The notes under the pieces: generated by a model
What the model was told of the DNA's origin: nothing
The model's input: only the letters and a program-made list of their open reading frames with translations
Database searches by the model: none
Made by a program: the position numbers and the translations under genes
Source: Cupriavidus pauculus
Lineage (GTDB): Bacteria > Pseudomonadota > Gammaproteobacteria > Burkholderiales > Burkholderiaceae
Assembly (NCBI RefSeq): GCF_008801835.1
Contig: NZ_VZOW01000005.1
Coordinates: forward strand, 62,001-126,000
DNA: 64,000 nucleotides
Reading direction: 5' to 3'
Part shown: in pieces, positions 1-9,200 of the stretch
Position numbering within the stretch: the stretch's first letter is position 1
Layout of the letters: each line of letters opens with the position of its first letter

Positions 1-700
1 CCAGAAAGCGCACCTGCCCTGCGTACAGCGCGCCAGCGATGCCGGCATAGCAGACCGACAGCACGAACGACAGCACTTTGGTTCGCATCAGATTGATGCC
101 CAGCGCTTCGGCCAGCGCATCGCTGTTGCGCACCGCCATGAAGCCGCGGCCCAGCAGGGAACCGACGATGCGATGCATCACGAACGTGCCGATCACCAGG
201 AAGAACAGCACGAGGTAGTACTGCGCCTGCACGCTGTCGAACGTGACCGGGCCGATGGCGGCCGGCACCGGAATGCCGATCAGACCGACCGCGCCGTGCG
301 TCAGGCCTTCCCATTTCTCGATCAGCAGATAGATGATGTAGCCCACGCACATCGTGAAAATCGAGAAGTAATGGCCCTTGAGCCGCAGCGACACCACGCC
401 GACGACATAGCCGAGCACCATGCACACCACGCCGGACAAGGCGAAGGCGAGCCAGAACGGCATTTGATGATCGACCGTGAGAATGCCCAGCGTATAGGCG
501 CCGATGGCCATGAAGCCGCCGTGCGCCAGATTGAGCTGGCCGGTGTAGCCGGTCAGCAGGTTCAGGCCCAGTGTCGCGATGGCCGTGATGAACGCGAGCG
601 TCATCACGGACAAGAAATAGCTGTTGGGCACGACCAGCGGAAACGCGATGGCGGCTGCCAGCAGCAACATCCAGCCGGTCTTTCCTTGCAGTGCTTTCAT
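1..700 (-). CDS. livM: Branched-chain amino acid-type ABC transporter permease LivM, 3' end outside window
   Basis: Inner-membrane permease of a LIV-type (HAAT family) ABC importer, pairing with LivH to move branched-chain amino acids or related carboxylates such as amides or aromatic acids. The visible N-terminal ~233 residues start MKALQGKTGW and contain hydrophobic helices and the family motif LLTGYTGQLNLAHGGFMAIG. ATG is at 698-700 behind GGAGAGACAGAC. It lies 12 bp downstream of livH on the same strand; ATPase genes livG/livF would be expected beyond the window edge. The substrate cannot be told from sequence. The neighbouring IclR/SDR/Bug genes hint at a catabolic locus rather than general amino acid uptake. 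Confidence 0.9.
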   Translation of the reverse strand, partial: MKALQGKTGWMLLLAAAIAFPLVVPNSYFLSVMTLAFITAIATLGLNLLTGYTGQLNLAHGGFMAIGAYTLGILTVDHQMPFWLAFALSGVVCMVLGYVVGVVSLRLKGHYFSIFTMCVGYIIYLLIEKWEGLTHGAVGLIGIPVPAAIGPVTFDSVQAQYYLVLFFLVIGTFVMHRIVGSLLGRGFMAVRNSDALAEALGINLMRTKVLSFVLSVCYAGIAGALYAGQVRFL

Positions 701-712
701 GTCTGTCTCTCC

Positions 713-1576
713 TTAAGCGGCCTTGCCGGCGAACAGGCCCTGCGGACGAACCGAAAGGATGACCACGAGCAGCACGAAGGCGATGATGTCCTTGTAGTCC
801 GTGGAGATATAGAAACCGCCGAAGCTCTCCGCCATGCCGATGATCAGTCCGCCGACAATCGCCCCGGGAATGCTGCCCATGCCGCCGAGGATGATGATCA
901 CGAACGCCTTGGTGATCACCAGATTGCCCATGCTGGGATAGACCAGGTTGATCGGCGCGTAGAGCGTTGCGGCGATCGCCGCGAGCGCGCCGGAAATGGC
1001 AAAGACGAGCAGCGTGACGCGCGTGGCGTCGATGCCGACCAGGGCCGCGCCTTCGCGGTTCTGCGCCATCGCCATGATGGTCGAACCTGTCACCGTGCGC
1101 GTCAGGAACAGATGCAGCAGCACCATCAGGCCGAACGCCGCGACGATGATCAGCAGGCGCTGCAGCGGCGCGGTCAGGCCGAAGATCTCGACCATCTGGC
1201 CATACGGTGTCGGCATGCGGTGGAAGTCGGCGCCCCACAGCGCCTGCGCGCCGGCTTCGAGGAACAGCAGGATGCCGATCGCGGCGATCATGTCGTGGAT
1301 CTCGGGCGCGTTGCGCAGCGGGTGGAACACCAGCCGGTCAGCCAGCATCGACAGCACCGCAACCACCGCGGCCGCCGCCAGCATCGCCAGCCAGTAGTTC
1401 AGGCCGAGCGTCGTCATGGCGTAGTACGACACGTAGGCGCCCGCCATGTACAACGCGCCGTGCGCGAAGTTGGGCACGTGCAGGATGCCGTAGACCAGGG
1501 TCAGCCCTAGCGCCACCAGGCTATAGACGCCACCCAGTGTCAGGCCGTTGAGTAACTGCTGGAAAAACAAGGCCAT
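713..1576 (-). CDS. livH: Branched-chain amino acid-type ABC transporter permease LivH
   Basis: Second membrane permease of the LIV-type importer, 287 aa, usual length for LivH. It starts MALFFQQLLNGLTLGGVYSL, the typical family N-terminus, has about eight hydrophobic helices, and carries the conserved permease loop AMAQNREGAALVGIDATRV and the ILGGMGSIPGAIVGG segment near the C-terminus. The frame stays open further upstream, but ATG at 1574-1576 is preceded by AAGGAGACAAAGC and matches the family start, so the longer forms are rejected. It is first in the livH-livM operon and is divergent from the iclR-type gene across a 323 bp gap. Confidence 0.92.
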   Translation of the reverse strand: MALFFQQLLNGLTLGGVYSLVALGLTLVYGILHVPNFAHGALYMAGAYVSYYAMTTLGLNYWLAMLAAAAVVAVLSMLADRLVFHPLRNAPEIHDMIAAIGILLFLEAGAQALWGADFHRMPTPYGQMVEIFGLTAPLQRLLIIVAAFGLMVLLHLFLTRTVTGSTIMAMAQNREGAALVGIDATRVTLLVFAISGALAAIAATLYAPINLVYPSMGNLVITKAFVIIILGGMGSIPGAIVGGLIIGMAESFGGFYISTDYKDIIAFVLLVVILSVRPQGLFAGKAA

Positions 1577-1899
1577 GCTTTGTCTCCTTGCGATGGTGTA
1601 CCGGGACGGCACCCGCGCGGTCTCTGACGCCGTGTCGTGTTCTCGCACGGTCGTTCTTTTTCGGCGACTTTGCATAGCGTTTCCGCGAGCGTCAAGCAAT
1701 CGGACGTAGTATTCCGGTGTGCGAAATAGCACCCGTTCGAAGTGCCGTGCATCGTCGGTGTATTCCCTGATTTCAGCGTGCAAGTGGCGCGATAACGCAT
1801 TCATCTGCCGCCGGCGGGACCTATGTACAGCGCATATGACCCGTATGTTTTCGCTACATAGCGCCGCTGCCCCGGCACAGAAACTGATATGAAAGGCAC
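1577..1899. other. Divergent intergenic region between livH and the IclR regulator gene
   Basis: This 323 bp non-coding stretch must hold the promoters for the liv operon (leftward) and for the IclR-SDR-Bug genes (rightward). It is less GC-rich than the flanks toward its right end. A gapped inverted repeat lies at 1821-1861. I see no convincing -35/-10 pair and no small gene with a good start. Confidence 0.5.
1821..1861. promoter_or_regulatory. Gapped inverted repeat upstream of the IclR-family gene
   Basis: CTATGTA at 1821-1827 is matched exactly by TACATAG at 1855-1861, with a 27 bp centre that contains a smaller CATA/TATG symmetry. It lies 38 bp upstream of the IclR-family start codon. 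IclR regulators often autoregulate from such sites, so this is a candidate operator, but 7 bp arms with a wide gap could arise by chance. Confidence 0.3.
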
Positions 1900-2742
1900 A
1901 TGAAACGCACGACCTCGATTCCTCGACCCACCGATGCCGCGCTGGTATCCGGCGAGGCCGCGCATCCGCCGGACAGTGAAGACCGGAATTTCGTCACGGC
2001 GCTGGCGCGCGGGATCGAATTGCTGCGCGCCTTCGGGCCTGGAGACGACTTTCTTGGCAACGCCGAGTTGTCGCGCCGTACGGGTATTCCCCGACCAACG
2101 GTGTCGCGGCTCACCTATACGCTCGCCAGCCTTGGCTATCTCGTTTATGTGGAAGGCCACGAGAAATACCGGATCGGGCAGAGCGCAATGCTGCCTGGTC
2201 AGCGATATCTGTCCGGCGCCGGCATCCGGAATATCGCGCAGCCGCTGATGCAGTCGCTGGCGTTTGCTACGGGCTGTACGGTTGCGCTGGCCGCGCCGGA
2301 TCGGCATGACATGCTGTACCTGGAAGTCTGCCAGCCGCGCGGTGCGCTGGTGATGCGCCTGACACCGGGCTCCCGGCTGCCGATGGCCACGTCGGCAATC
2401 GGGCGCGCTTGGCTTGCCGGGCTGCCCGCGGCGCGGCGTGGCGCGGTGCTTGAGCAGCTCGAACGTCATCACGGCGCGCGCTGGGCTGGCGTGCGCAGCA
2501 AACTCGACCGCGCATTGCGCGAACACGCGCGACGCGGTTTCTGCGTGGCCCACGCCGAATGGGATCGGTCGGTCAGTGGCGCCGCCGCGCCGGTTCGCCT
2601 GGCCGATGGCTCGGAAGTGCTGTCGATCAACATCGGTGGCGCGTCGACGCGGCTGTCGCCGGAAATTCTCGAAGGCAATCTCGGTCCGCGGATTCGCGAG
2701 CTTGCCGACACCCTTGCCACGCGGCTTTGGCAGCCTGCGTGA
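1900..2742 (+). CDS. IclR family transcriptional regulator
   Basis: Cytoplasmic DNA-binding regulator, 280 aa. An N-terminal winged helix-turn-helix (about residues 27-90, with GNAELSRRTGIPRPTVSRLT as the recognition region) is followed by the IclR effector-binding domain (about 105-275), including the family-like segment LPMATSAIGRAWLAGLP. IclR proteins bind a pathway intermediate and switch adjacent catabolic operons. It is co-directional with the SDR dehydrogenase 34 bp downstream and the Bug receptor, and divergent from livH, so it probably controls one or both sets. ATG 1900 follows GAAAGGCAC. The effector is unknown. Confidence 0.9.
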   Translation: MKRTTSIPRPTDAALVSGEAAHPPDSEDRNFVTALARGIELLRAFGPGDDFLGNAELSRRTGIPRPTVSRLTYTLASLGYLVYVEGHEKYRIGQSAMLPGQRYLSGAGIRNIAQPLMQSLAFATGCTVALAAPDRHDMLYLEVCQPRGALVMRLTPGSRLPMATSAIGRAWLAGLPAARRGAVLEQLERHHGARWAGVRSKLDRALREHARRGFCVAHAEWDRSVSGAAAPVRLADGSEVLSINIGGASTRLSPEILEGNLGPRIRELADTLATRLWQPA

Positions 2743-2776
2743 TGCGAATGCAATCAAGAACGATGAGGAGACAAGC

Positions 2777-3589
2777 ATGGATATTCGCAACAAGACAGTG
2801 ATCGTGACCGGCGGCGGCACCGGTATCGGCCGGGCGTTGGTGATGGCCTTCGCCAAGGCGGGCGCCCGCGCCGTGGCGGTGGCCGATATCGACGAAGCCG
2901 GCGCCGCGCAGGTGGCGGCGGAGGCAGCGAAGATCGCGCCGGAATGCCAGCTGTTTGCGCAGCGCGTGGACGTGGCCGATGCCGAAGCCGTGCAGGCGCT
3001 GGTCGATATCGCGACGCGCCGCTTTGGCCAGGTGGATGTGTTCTGCTCGAATGCCGGCATCATCCTGCGCAAGGGCCTCGACGCCAGTGCGGAAGAATGG
3101 CAACGCATCTGGGACATCAACGTGATGGCGCACATCCATGCCGCAAAGGCCGCGCTGCCGCAGATGCTGGAGCGCGGCGACGGCTACTTCATCAACACCG
3201 TGTCCGCGGCCGGCCTGCTGTCGCAGATCGGCTCGGCGCCGTATGCGGTGACCAAGCATGCGGCGATCGGCTTTGCCGAATGGCTATCGATCACGTACGG
3301 CGACCGTGGCATCAAGGTCAGTTGCATCTGCCCGCAAGGCGTCCAGACGAAAATGCTGTTTGGCGAAAGTGGCGAGCGCAAGGGCTTCTTGCAGGCGGGG
3401 TCGGTCACGCCAGAACACGTTGCCGAGAAGACGCTCGAAGGCGTTGTCAACGAGAGTTTCCTCATACTGCCCCATCCCGAAGTGCTCGAGTACTATCGCC
3501 GCAAGGGTCAGGACTACGATCGCTGGCTGCGCGGCATGCGCCGGCTGCACGATCAGGTCAGCAAGGAATTCGGCAATATCGCCGTGTAG
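2777..3589 (+). CDS. Short-chain dehydrogenase/reductase (SDR)
   Basis: NAD(P)-dependent oxidoreductase of the classical SDR family, 270 aa. It shows the cofactor motif TGGGTGIG (residues 11-18), the NAG motif (residues 92-94), catalytic Ser143, and YAVTK with Tyr156 and Lys160. An acidic residue at the end of beta-2 (VADIDE) suggests preference for NAD over NADP. ATG at 2777 follows GAGGAGACAAGC; the frame is open much further upstream but overlaps the iclR gene. It sits between the IclR regulator and a Bug receptor gene and is likely part of the same catabolic operon. The alcohol or ketone substrate is not evident. Confidence 0.9.
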   Translation: MDIRNKTVIVTGGGTGIGRALVMAFAKAGARAVAVADIDEAGAAQVAAEAAKIAPECQLFAQRVDVADAEAVQALVDIATRRFGQVDVFCSNAGIILRKGLDASAEEWQRIWDINVMAHIHAAKAALPQMLERGDGYFINTVSAAGLLSQIGSAPYAVTKHAAIGFAEWLSITYGDRGIKVSCICPQGVQTKMLFGESGERKGFLQAGSVTPEHVAEKTLEGVVNESFLILPHPEVLEYYRRKGQDYDRWLRGMRRLHDQVSKEFGNIAV

Positions 3590-3629
3590 TTGCGGTCTGG
3601 CCCATAACAACGAGACAGGAGACAACGTC

Positions 3630-4616
3630 ATGCGCGCAAGAACCTTCCCGCGTCGGCGGGTGCTGACCATGCTGGCGGCCACGGCAGCCATCGTGTCGAT
3701 GCCTGCATTGCAGGCCGCCGAGCCCTATCCCACCAAGCCGATTCGCATGGTGGTCGGGTTCCCGAGCGGCGGGGCGCCTGACATTCTTGCGCGTCTGTTT
3801 TCTGAAAAGGTGTCTCTGGGCCAGCCGGTAGTGGTCGACAACAAGCCCGGCGCCGGCGGCAATATCGGCGCCGAGGCCGTGGCCCATGCCCCGCCCGATG
3901 GATACACGCTGGCATTGGGCACGGTCGGCACGCATTCGATCAACGGCGCGCTCTACAGCAAGATGCCCTATGACATGGTCAAGGACTTCGTGCCGGTGAT
4001 CCTGCTGGCCTCGACGCCCAACGTCCTCGTCGTGCATCCATCAGTGCCCGCCAAGAACGTGCAGGAGCTGATTGCGCTGGCCAAGTCAAAGCCGGGTCAA
4101 CTGACGTTCGGCACGCCAGGCGTCGGGACTTCGCTGCACGTGGCGGGCGAACTGTTCAACACGATGGCGGGCACCAAGATCACGCATGTGCCATACAAGG
4201 GCCGCGCCATGGCGATTCCTGACCTGCTCGGCGGGCATATCACCATGATGTTCGACAATCTGCCGTCCGCGCTACCGGTGGTGAAGGAGGGCAAATTGCG
4301 TGCGCTGGGCGTAACCAGTGCGCAACGCTCGGCATCCGCGCCCGACATCCCGACTATCGCAGAGCAAGGTCTGCCCGGCTACGAGGCCACGTCGTGGTTC
4401 GCAGTCTTTGCACCAGCCAACACGCCCAAGGAAATCGTCAGCCGTCTGAACGCGGAGCTGAATCGCATCTTCACGCTGCCCGATGTCCGGGCCAAGCTGA
4501 AGACGCTGGGCCTAGATCCGGTGCTGGGAACGCCGGAGAAACTCGCCGAATACCAGCGCGCCGAGATCGCCAAATGGGCCAAGGTGGTAAAGGAATCCGG
4601 CGCGAAGGCTGAATAA
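3630..4616 (+). CDS. Bug family tripartite tricarboxylate transporter substrate-binding protein
   Basis: Periplasmic solute-binding receptor of the Bug/TctC family, 328 aa, expanded in Burkholderiales. The signal region starts MRARTFPRRR (Arg-rich) and is followed by LTMLAATAAIVSMPALQA with probable cleavage before AEPYPTKPIR, the usual mature start. The family motifs VGFPSGGAPDILAR, NKPGAGGNIGAEAV and PPDGYTLALGTVGTH bind the ligand carboxylate. ATG 3630 follows CAGGAGACAACGTC. No membrane subunits (TctA/TctB) are nearby, as is common for orphan Bug receptors. Ligand unknown; expected to be a carboxylate linked to the SDR step. Confidence 0.92.
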   Translation: MRARTFPRRRVLTMLAATAAIVSMPALQAAEPYPTKPIRMVVGFPSGGAPDILARLFSEKVSLGQPVVVDNKPGAGGNIGAEAVAHAPPDGYTLALGTVGTHSINGALYSKMPYDMVKDFVPVILLASTPNVLVVHPSVPAKNVQELIALAKSKPGQLTFGTPGVGTSLHVAGELFNTMAGTKITHVPYKGRAMAIPDLLGGHITMMFDNLPSALPVVKEGKLRALGVTSAQRSASAPDIPTIAEQGLPGYEATSWFAVFAPANTPKEIVSRLNAELNRIFTLPDVRAKLKTLGLDPVLGTPEKLAEYQRAEIAKWAKVVKESGAKAE

Positions 4617-4660
4617 CGACGACACGGATTTGCCGCGAGCCAATGGTGCAGCGGACGGAC

Positions 4661-4691
4661 CGAGCCCTGCGTTTCCGCGACGCAAGGCTCG
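4661..4691. terminator. Hairpin between convergent genes, possible bidirectional terminator
   Basis: CGAGCCCTGCG (4661-4671) pairs with CGCAAGGCTCG (4681-4691) with one mismatch and a 9 nt loop. It lies between the convergent Bug receptor gene (ends 4616) and the MFS gene (ends 4699). No T-run follows on either strand, so intrinsic termination is uncertain. Confidence 0.35.
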
Positions 4692-4698
4692 AATCGTC

Positions 4699-6087
4699 TT
4701 AGGCGTCAGGCTCGGCCGACGTGGTCGACGCGGGAATCGGTCGGTCCCGCAGGCGGCTCAGGCTGATCGCCGCGCCGATGCCGGCCACGATGGCTGCGAC
4801 AGGAAGCGCCATGCGAGCGGCGCCTTGTTGATCGAGGCTGAACATCAGCGCCACCACCGCGGTGCCGGTGGTCTGGCCCAGCAGGCGCGTGGTGGCTTGC
4901 GCCCCGCTGGCCCCGCCGCTGCGCTCGCGCGGCGTGGCGCCAATCATCGCGCGGTTGTTGGGCGACTGGAAGAAGCCGAAGCCGATACCGCACAACGCCG
5001 TGCGCCACGCGATGTCGAGGCTCGATGCGTCGGGTCCCAGTAGTGAAAGGCTGAGCAGTCCGCACGACAGCATGAGCAATCCGGCGCCCGCAAGGATGCT
5101 GGCCGGATAGCGGTCGGACAGACGCCCCGAAACCACGGCCATGAGCGCCACCATGAGCGGCCATGGCGTGATCAACAGGCCGGTCTCCTGCAAACTGCGC
5201 CCCAACTGGTATTCGAGATAGAACGGTAAGGAAACGAATGCCAGCATCTGCGTCATGAACGAGCAGAACGACGTCCCCACGGCAAGCGTAAAGGCCCGGC
5301 TGGCGAAAAGATCGACAGGGACCAGCGGTGCGGTGCGCCCACGTTGCCGGCGGACCAGAATCCATCCCAGGAAAATCGCCAGCAGCACGCCGACGATGCC
5401 CGCGATGCGCAGGGCGTCATGGCCAAGTCCGTCGACACCGAGGATAAAGAGGCCGAATACGATGGCCGACAGTACAGCGCTGGGATAGTCGAAGGAGTGC
5501 GGCTGCGGCGGCGTTTCGGGCAATGCGCTACGAGAAATGGCCAGGGCCGCAATGGCGACGGGCACGTTGACAGCAAACAGCCACTGCCAGCTGCCGATGC
5601 CGAGAATCAACGCGCCCAGCGAAGGCCCGACAGCGATCGTCACGCCGACCACCAGCGCGTTGAGTCCGATGCCACGCCCGAGCTTCGTCGGCGGGTAAAT
5701 ATAGCGGACCAGTGCAGTGTTGACGCTCATGATCCCGGCACCGCCGATGCCCTGTATCACGCGGGACGCCACCAGCATCGGCAAATTGACCGAAAGTGCG
5801 CACAGCAACGAGCCCACCAGAAAGGTGGCCAGTCCGACGCGGTAGACGCGCTTGTAGCCGAGGATATCGCCCAGCGACGAAAGGGGCAGCAAACATACCG
5901 TGACGGTCAACTGGTAGGCGTTGACCACCCAGATCGTGCGCGCCGGATCAGCGTGTAGTTCACGGGAGATCGAAGGAAGCGCGATGTTGGCAATCGATCC
6001 ATCCAGCACGGCCATGATCAGGCCGCAGAACACGGTGAGAATGGCCCAGGTACGCTGGGGCCGGGGTAGGCCTTGATGGGGCTGCAT
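4699..6087 (-). CDS. MFS transporter, DHA2 (EmrB/QacA-like) drug:proton antiporter
   Basis: Inner-membrane efflux pump of the major facilitator superfamily, 462 aa, with about 14 predicted hydrophobic helices as in the DHA2 family. The segment MAVLDGSIANIALPSI near helix 1 is the characteristic motif D1 (LDxTIVNVALP-like), and the loop LGDILGYKRVYRVG is motif A. The segment GIGGAGIMSVNTALVRY follows in helices 4-5 (antiporter region). Such pumps export toxic organic compounds or dyes using the proton gradient. It stands alone: convergent with the Bug gene and followed upstream by an unrelated sensor kinase on the same strand. The start ATG at 6085-6087 lacks a strong ribosome binding site. 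No adjacent regulator. Confidence 0.9.
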   Translation of the reverse strand: MQPHQGLPRPQRTWAILTVFCGLIMAVLDGSIANIALPSISRELHADPARTIWVVNAYQLTVTVCLLPLSSLGDILGYKRVYRVGLATFLVGSLLCALSVNLPMLVASRVIQGIGGAGIMSVNTALVRYIYPPTKLGRGIGLNALVVGVTIAVGPSLGALILGIGSWQWLFAVNVPVAIAALAISRSALPETPPQPHSFDYPSAVLSAIVFGLFILGVDGLGHDALRIAGIVGVLLAIFLGWILVRRQRGRTAPLVPVDLFASRAFTLAVGTSFCSFMTQMLAFVSLPFYLEYQLGRSLQETGLLITPWPLMVALMAVVSGRLSDRYPASILAGAGLLMLSCGLLSLSLLGPDASSLDIAWRTALCGIGFGFFQSPNNRAMIGATPRERSGGASGAQATTRLLGQTTGTAVVALMFSLDQQGAARMALPVAAIVAGIGAAISLSRLRDRPIPASTTSAEPDA

Positions 6088-6265
6088 GGAACAGGGGGCG
6101 ATGACTTGCGGAGGAAAGCCGATCGTCGCGCTAAAAGAATGAGCGCGACGTTGGACGCGTCATTATCGTCCCGTCTGCCTCGCCTGCGCAAATCCCGGGT
6201 CGCACCGGCTCGCTGTGGCGTTGCGGGGTGGTCGCCGTGCGAGATGGGCGCCGGGCCCGCTAGCT

Positions 6266-9200
6266 CTAGGATGTGGCAGCGGTATCGTCGGCGTCGTGCG
6301 CGTTACTGAACTGCCGGATGCTGTCCAGCAACTCCGCTGCCGAAGTCGCAATGTCGTCCGTCCACTGGAGCGGGGACGCCTCGCACAGGTGTTCCACCGC
6401 ACGGCACATGTCCACGAGCGCGATTTCGCTGACGATCAGGAAGGCGCCCGCCGAACGATGGGCCCAATGGCCCAACGCTGCCGCATCGCGGCGAAGCACG
6501 ATGTCGGCCAGTTCGGGCTCGTCATGCTGAAGATGCGCGCGGAGAATGGCGCGATAGCGCGCGCATTCCGATGCTGGAATTGGCGAAGCGTCGGCGACGT
6601 CCTGATGTTCTTCCATGGAAATTGCCTCGTCGTGCAATTGATGTACGGGAATTTCGGACAGCGCGGTGCCGAGCGACCGCAGCGATGCCGGCTTGGCAAT
6701 ATGGCCGGCGAAGCCGCGCGCGAGCCAGTCGCCAGCATGATCGTCGCGCGTGACGGCGCTGTATGCCAGAACCGGCAGGTCCGGCCGTAGCGCACGGACA
6801 GCAGCCAGAAGTTGGTAGCCATCCATCACGGGCATATGAATGTCCGTCAGCACGACGTCGACGTCGGCCACATCTTCCTCAAGGATCGCGAGGGCCTGAC
6901 GTCCGTCACCGGCGACGATCGCGTGCCAGCCCAGCGTTTCAAGCTGTTCGGCGATCAGCGTCTGGTTTAGCGCATTGTCCTCCGCCACCAGGATCGTACG
7001 GGGTGGACCCGGCAGCCTGCCGGTTGCGTCCGGGTCGTCGAGCCGTGCCGATGATCGCGTTGCCCCGTCAAGCTCGCACACATCGACCAAGGTGGGCGTG
7101 TCGTCGGCATTCAGTGCCGCGAGCGCTGCGGCGAGGAGGGCGGCATGATCGAACGTGGTCACTTCGAATACCCCCGGCGCGCACGCACGCGGGTGCTCCG
7201 GGCCATTGCGGGTGATCCAAACCGCCTGGGCGCCGTGGACGTCGCGCAGTGCCTGAACCGTCTGCAGGCTGTATTCTCCTGTCACGATCAGGATGTGCGG
7301 GCGATTGTTGCGCAGCCAGCCAAGCGCCGGATCAATCTGGTGGAACACCTGCGTTCGCCAGCCGTCGCGTTGCAGCCATGCTTCGATAATGTTGCCCGAT
7401 TCCGGCTCCTGGCACAGAACCATCGCCTGGCTGCCGCGGACAGCGGGCTCGTGGGCCGTCTGCTCACCGGGCGCTTGCGGCAACGGAATGGAGATGGTGA
7501 ACGCGCTGCCAACGCCTTCGACGCTTTCCACGCCGATATGTCCGTCCATCAGTTCTGTCAGGCGCGCGCAAATGGAAAGGCCGAGCCCCGTTCCACCATA
7601 GCGGGCCGAAGTCCCCGGCTCCGCCTGCACGAAAGGATGGAAGACGCGGGATACCAGCGTCGGCGGCATGCCAATGCCGGAATCGCGTACGCGGCAGACA
7701 AATATGGTGCGCTGCTCGGTATCGACCGTGATTTCCGCGCTCAGCACGATCTTGCCGCAGGCCGTGAATTTAAAGGCATTGCCGAGCAGATTGCCAATGA
7801 TCTGGGAGATTCGCGTGCGGTCTCCAAAAAACGCGCCATCCAGTGTGGGCGACAGGTGCACGTAGAAGCGGATGGGCCGTTCCGCGACCATCGGCGCATA
7901 GGACATCGACAGGCTTTCCAGATCCTCGAGCGGTCGGAACGATTCATTGGCCAACTTCATCTCGCCTGCGTCGATCTTCGAAAAATCGAGGATGTCGTTG
8001 ACGATCCGGCGCAGGCCGTCCGACGCCACCTGCAGCGCGCGCAGCCGGGAGGCCTGGGCGCCCATGCCGTCCGCGCGGACCAGCAGTTCCAGATTGCCAA
8101 GCAGCGCATTCAACGGCGTGCGAATCTCGTGGCTCATCGCCGCGAAGAAATTGGACCGCGCACGCATCATCGCCTCGGCCGCTTCGCGGGCGGCACGCAG
8201 TTGGTCCTCTAGCCGGTGCTGCGCCGTCACATCCTGGATGGCGCAGAACAGCACATCCTCATCGCCATAGCGGACCGGCGCGCAAGTGACGAGAAGAAAC
8301 TGTCGTAGTGCTGCGGCCACATCGGGCGCATCATGCGACGACGCGCCCGGCGATGCCGGGACGGTGACCTGGGCGATCGCACCTTGGCCGGGCTGCGCGG
8401 GGGCGGCGGACGCGGCGTACAGCGCGTCGGCAATATGGGCGGGCAGCGATGCGCCCTGTGCGCGGCCAAGCAACGCATTGGCGACCGCATTCGACGTGAT
8501 GATCTGGTTATCGCGCTTACGCACGATGCAAAGCCCGATAGGCGTCGCACTCACAAGAACATGGTTGATGGTTTCGCTCTCGAGCGCACGTGCGGCTTCT
8601 GCGTGACCGCGGCGCAGCAGGTGAACGTCCCAGTATCGCGCTACCAAAACGATACAGCCGATCAGGAAGACGCCGACGCCGCCAATGGCGATCAGTTCTG
8701 CGGCAATCGATCCGGCCAGCGTCCGGAACGACAGCGCATAGACCAGCGAGCCGAATCCAGGGTTCAACGGCTGCACCAGCAACAGGCCAGAGCGCGTGAT
8801 CGCAAGCGATTCGGTTGGCGTCTGCGGGACGTTCGACAGGATGCTTTGGATTTGGCCAGGGCTGATTGGCGGCGACACATCGACCGGCACATTCGCCGGG
8901 TTGATCAGCAACAGCATGGCAGGGTCGGCCGGCCGCTTCAGGCGCGCCAGGAAGGCGCTTGCGGGAATGCTTGCGGCAAGGTAGGCACTGTGCCGGCGGT
9001 TCGCTGTGGTAGTTGCCAGCACGGCCGTCACAGCCTGTTCTTTCAGCAGCGGGTCTTCGACCGGACCAATCCAGGCGGGTTGCTGTGGCTGGCCCGGATG
9101 CTCGCGTACGCTTTGGGCTATCGCGTCGCGCAGCACAGAAACGTGGCCGGGCCCAAGGCTGGAGATCACGTATTCGGGCAGCCGCGTGGGCGACAAGATG

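Noticed and set aside
173..1510. A 445-codon plus-strand frame opposite livM/livH
   Set aside because: Very His/Gln/Asp-rich antisense translation with no family features; the permease genes explain the region.
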